Below the pieces are notes generated by a model. It made no database searches. It had not been told where the DNA came from and saw only the letters and a program-made list of their open reading frames with translations. Of a stretch of DNA of 64,000 bases, positions 62,801-64,000 are shown piece by piece (within the stretch, counting starts at the first letter, position 1; each line of letters starts with the position of its first letter). The DNA is from a beta proteobacterium AAP51 (GTDB lineage Bacteria > Pseudomonadota > Gammaproteobacteria > Burkholderiales > Burkholderiaceae_C). Where the stretch lies: NCBI GenBank assembly GCA_001295905.1, contig LJHT01000051.1:1-64000 (forward strand), given 5' to 3'. A program made the position numbers and the translations under genes.

Positions 62801-63838
62801 CTGCGCGAGCACGGCCTGAGCCGCCATGCGCACTTCATCGGCAAGCCCAACGAGCGCGGCGTGGTGGAGGTGTGGCGCGACACCAAGCTGCAGTTCAGCG
62901 CCCCGCTGCACATGCTGCAGCAGCAGTGGGACGAGGTGAGCTGGCGCATCGCCCAGGGCCGCGACAACCCTGCTTGTGCCGACAGCGAACACGCCGCCGC
63001 CGGCGTGGCCGACGACCCCGGCCTGCACGTGCACCTGACGTTCGACGCGAGCAGCGCACCCGCCGTGCTGAGCACGCGCCCGAAGATGGCCATCCTGCGC
63101 GAGCAGGGCGTGAACTCGCACGTCGAGATGAGCTACGCCATGCACGCCGCCGGCTTCGACACCTTCGACGTGCACATGAGCGACCTGCAGACCGGCCGCG
63201 CGAATCTGGCCGATTTCCAGGGGCTCGTCGCCTGCGGTGGCTTCAGCTACGGCGACACTTTGGGCGCCGGTGAAGGCTGGGCGCGCAGCGTGCTCTTCAA
63301 CCCAGCTCTGGCCGAGCAGTTCGCGGCCTTCTTCAACCGCCCCGACACGCTGGCCCTGGGCGTGTGCAACGGCTGCCAGATGATGGCGGCGCTGGCGAGC
63401 ATCATTCCCGGCACGCAGGCCTGGCCGAAGTTCACGCGCAACAAGAGCGAGCAGTTCGAAGCGCGGCTGAGCTTGGTGGAGATCCTGCAAAGCCCCAGCC
63501 TCTTTTTCACTGGCATGGCCGGGAGCCGCTTGCCCATTGCCGTGGCGCATGGCGAGGGTTATGCCGATTTCAGCCAGCGCGGTGACGCGCAGGCCGTGCA
63601 CGCGGCCCTGCGTTTCGTTGACCACCACGGCCGCGCCACCGAGGCCTACCCGGCCAACCCCAACGGCAGCCCCGGCGGCCTCACCAGCGTGACCACGGCC
63701 GACGGCCGCTTCACGGTGCTGATGCCGCACCCCGAGCGTGTGTTCCGCAACGTGCAGATGAGCTGGACCTCGGGCCACATCAGCGCGCCCAGCCCCTGGA
63801 TGCGCATGTTCCACAACGCCCGCCAGGCCTTGAAGTGA
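59843..63838 (+). CDS. purL: Phosphoribosylformylglycinamidine synthase, large single-chain form
   Basis: 1331 residues from ATG 59843. Converts FGAR and glutamine to FGAM in purine synthesis. N-terminal PurS-like region, then the synthetase halves with [47 protein letters not shown] and [20 protein letters not shown]. The C-terminal glutaminase has the nucleophile Cys1175 in GVCNGCQMM and HPERVFRN. This is the proteobacterial single-polypeptide type, so no separate purS/purQ is expected. Confidence 0.97.
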   Translation: MTATPLHLMHFEGGTALSAFRAQALLARLQAACPRITGVAARHVHWAGFDAAPAPAEVDKLAALLTYGDAYGGPDAGRTGGERVVVMPRLGTVSPWASKASDIARNVGLRLHRLERVTEFVLTLKAPLLGMASPKPLNLEERAAVAAELHDRMTESVAFEREAARHLFDVQPAAPMAHVDVRGAGRAALVTANTEFGLALSDDEIDYLGAAFTQLGRNPSDVELMMFAQANSEHCRHKIFNAKFTIDGIEQPHSMFGMIRHTEKTSPQHTVVAYDDNAAVMEGGPATRWLPQGFTNAPAYGPREETTHVLMKVETHNHPTAISPFPGASTGAGGEIRDEGAAGRGARPKAGVTGFSVSNLHLPGTNEPWEQNPIGKPAHIASPLQIMTEGPLGGAAFNNEFGRPNLGGYFRVFEMPVAGVQRGYHKPIMIAGGLGSISESQVKKLPFGAGTLLVQLGGPGMRIGMGGGAASSMAAGSNTAALDFDSVQRGNPEIQRRAQEVINHCWAQGALNPIVAIHDVGAGGISNAFPELVDGAGQGATFDLRKVPLEESGLAPKEIWCNESQERYVLAINPELMPLFEQMAARERCPYAVVGVATSERELVLEDGPGGERVIDMPMDVLLGKPPKVHRDVARVARSEAPLNLTGVKLETVALDVLRHPTVASKRFLVTIGDRTVGGLNHRDPMVGPWQVPVADCAVTLADYSGFRGEAMAMGERTPLAALDAPASGRMAVGETVTNLLAAPIELPRVKLSANWMAACGEPGEDAALYDTVKAVGLELCPALGIGIPVGKDSLSMKTRWTEDGQTKQVTAPVSLIVTAFATLPDVRGTLTPQLQPGDTTLVLVDLGQGRKRMAGSMLAQVLGQFGNEVPDLDDPQLLKNLVAAVNALRTQGRLLAYHDRSDGGLWAAVCEMAFAGHLGVSLNVDILVTEGDGIHDSRAEYGDSKNWAGQVSERRNELMLKALFNEELGVVLQVPTAQRNEVMATLREHGLSRHAHFIGKPNERGVVEVWRDTKLQFSAPLHMLQQQWDEVSWRIAQGRDNPACADSEHAAAGVADDPGLHVHLTFDASSAPAVLSTRPKMAILREQGVNSHVEMSYAMHAAGFDTFDVHMSDLQTGRANLADFQGLVACGGFSYGDTLGAGEGWARSVLFNPALAEQFAAFFNRPDTLALGVCNGCQMMAALASIIPGTQAWPKFTRNKSEQFEARLSLVEILQSPSLFFTGMAGSRLPIAVAHGEGYADFSQRGDAQAVHAALRFVDHHGRATEAYPANPNGSPGGLTSVTTADGRFTVLMPHPERVFRNVQMSWTSGHISAPSPWMRMFHNARQALK

Positions 63839-63845
63839 AGCCTGC

Positions 63846-64000
63846 ATGAACCTCACCGTCCGCCGCCTGCTCGTCGACCTAAAGACGCCGTTCGCGCGCC
63901 ACTGGAACGGCGGCTGCGCTTTCCGCACGGCCTTCTTCAACGCGCTGTCGATGAGCTTTCCGGCGGGCGAGCAGCTGTTCATCGACAGCGTGAAGCTGGG
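63846..64000 (+). CDS. PF10118-type metal-dependent hydrolase, N-terminal part (cut by window end)
   Basis: 51 codons visible from ATG 63846, 7 bp after purL. VRRLLVDLKTPFARHWNGG, then FFNALSMSFPAGEQLFI, match the start of the PF10118 predicted metal-dependent hydrolase family (usually about 270-300 residues). The rest lies beyond the window. Function unknown. Confidence 0.75.
   Translation, partial: MNLTVRRLLVDLKTPFARHWNGGCAFRTAFFNALSMSFPAGEQLFIDSVKL

Noticed and set aside
59798..63982. Open frame of ~1,394 codons on the minus strand opposite purL
   Set aside because: It is the antisense of a clear purL gene; long stop-free antisense frames are expected at this GC content. Its product is low-complexity His/Ala/Gln/Arg-rich with no family motifs.

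Overview
The window is dense, very GC-rich chromosomal DNA with no gene-free stretch above 300 bp. The gene set (phaCAB, an Entner-Doudoroff edd-eda pair, MoxR/DUF58/TgpA/MltB, a PEP-CTERM protein, DUF1653, DUF2145, DUF2189 and DUF2788 proteins, an imuAB cassette) fits a betaproteobacterium of the order Burkholderiales, probably near the Rubrivivax/Leptothrix/Ideonella/Roseateles group. That placement is inference from gene content: there is no rRNA, tRNA, CRISPR array, insertion sequence or prophage here to anchor it.

Layout. (1) 3-8038, plus strand: a five-gene run of DUF2126 (truncated by the window edge), a fused circularly permuted ATP-grasp/alpha-E protein, a transglutaminase-like protease, a stand-alone ATP-grasp protein and a stand-alone alpha-E protein. 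This is the predicted but biochemically obscure peptide-ligation/modification system and the most interesting locus. (2) 8083-10943: a TonB-C-like exported protein and oligopeptidase B. (3) 10951-16268, minus: moxR, DUF58, tgpA-like transglutaminase, mltB. (4) 16309-21287, plus: histone-deacetylase-like amidohydrolase, MscS channel, a His-rich exported protein with 33-bp coding repeats and a ZnuD-like TonB-dependent receptor. (5) 21452-30006: a single-domain response regulator, pdxH, a MobA-like nucleotidyltransferase, chaC, edd-eda with a well-formed promoter/operator, rarD, a PEP-CTERM phytase-like protein, ychJ and an XRE regulator. (6) 30133-36632: a YiaA-like membrane protein and two copies of a 'small exported protein + DUF2145' module, separated by an amidohydrolase and an LplT-PlsC fusion. 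(7) 36644-39265: LexA-controlled imuA-imuB. (8) 39290-49843: housekeeping genes including trpS, purN, rsmB, desA, a degenerate GGDEF-EAL protein behind a possible structured leader, a Nudix hydrolase, FAH/maiA and pgeF. (9) 50278-54011: phaC-phaA-phaB with a good terminator. (10) 54138-59774, minus: map, glnD, mnmH, DUF2189, DUF2788. (11) 59843-64000: purL and the start of a PF10118 metal-dependent hydrolase.

Regulation visible in the sequence: a sigma70-like promoter for edd with a 15-bp palindrome filling its spacer; a LexA box overlapping the imuA promoter; an inverted repeat upstream of the XRE gene; an FNR/ANR-like box upstream of desA; and a recurring arrangement in which a -10-like hexamer ends 6-7 nt before the start codon of several genes, suggesting leaderless transcripts. 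A dispersed hairpin repeat occurs twice, once between two genes and once inside the 5' coding part of the DUF58 gene.
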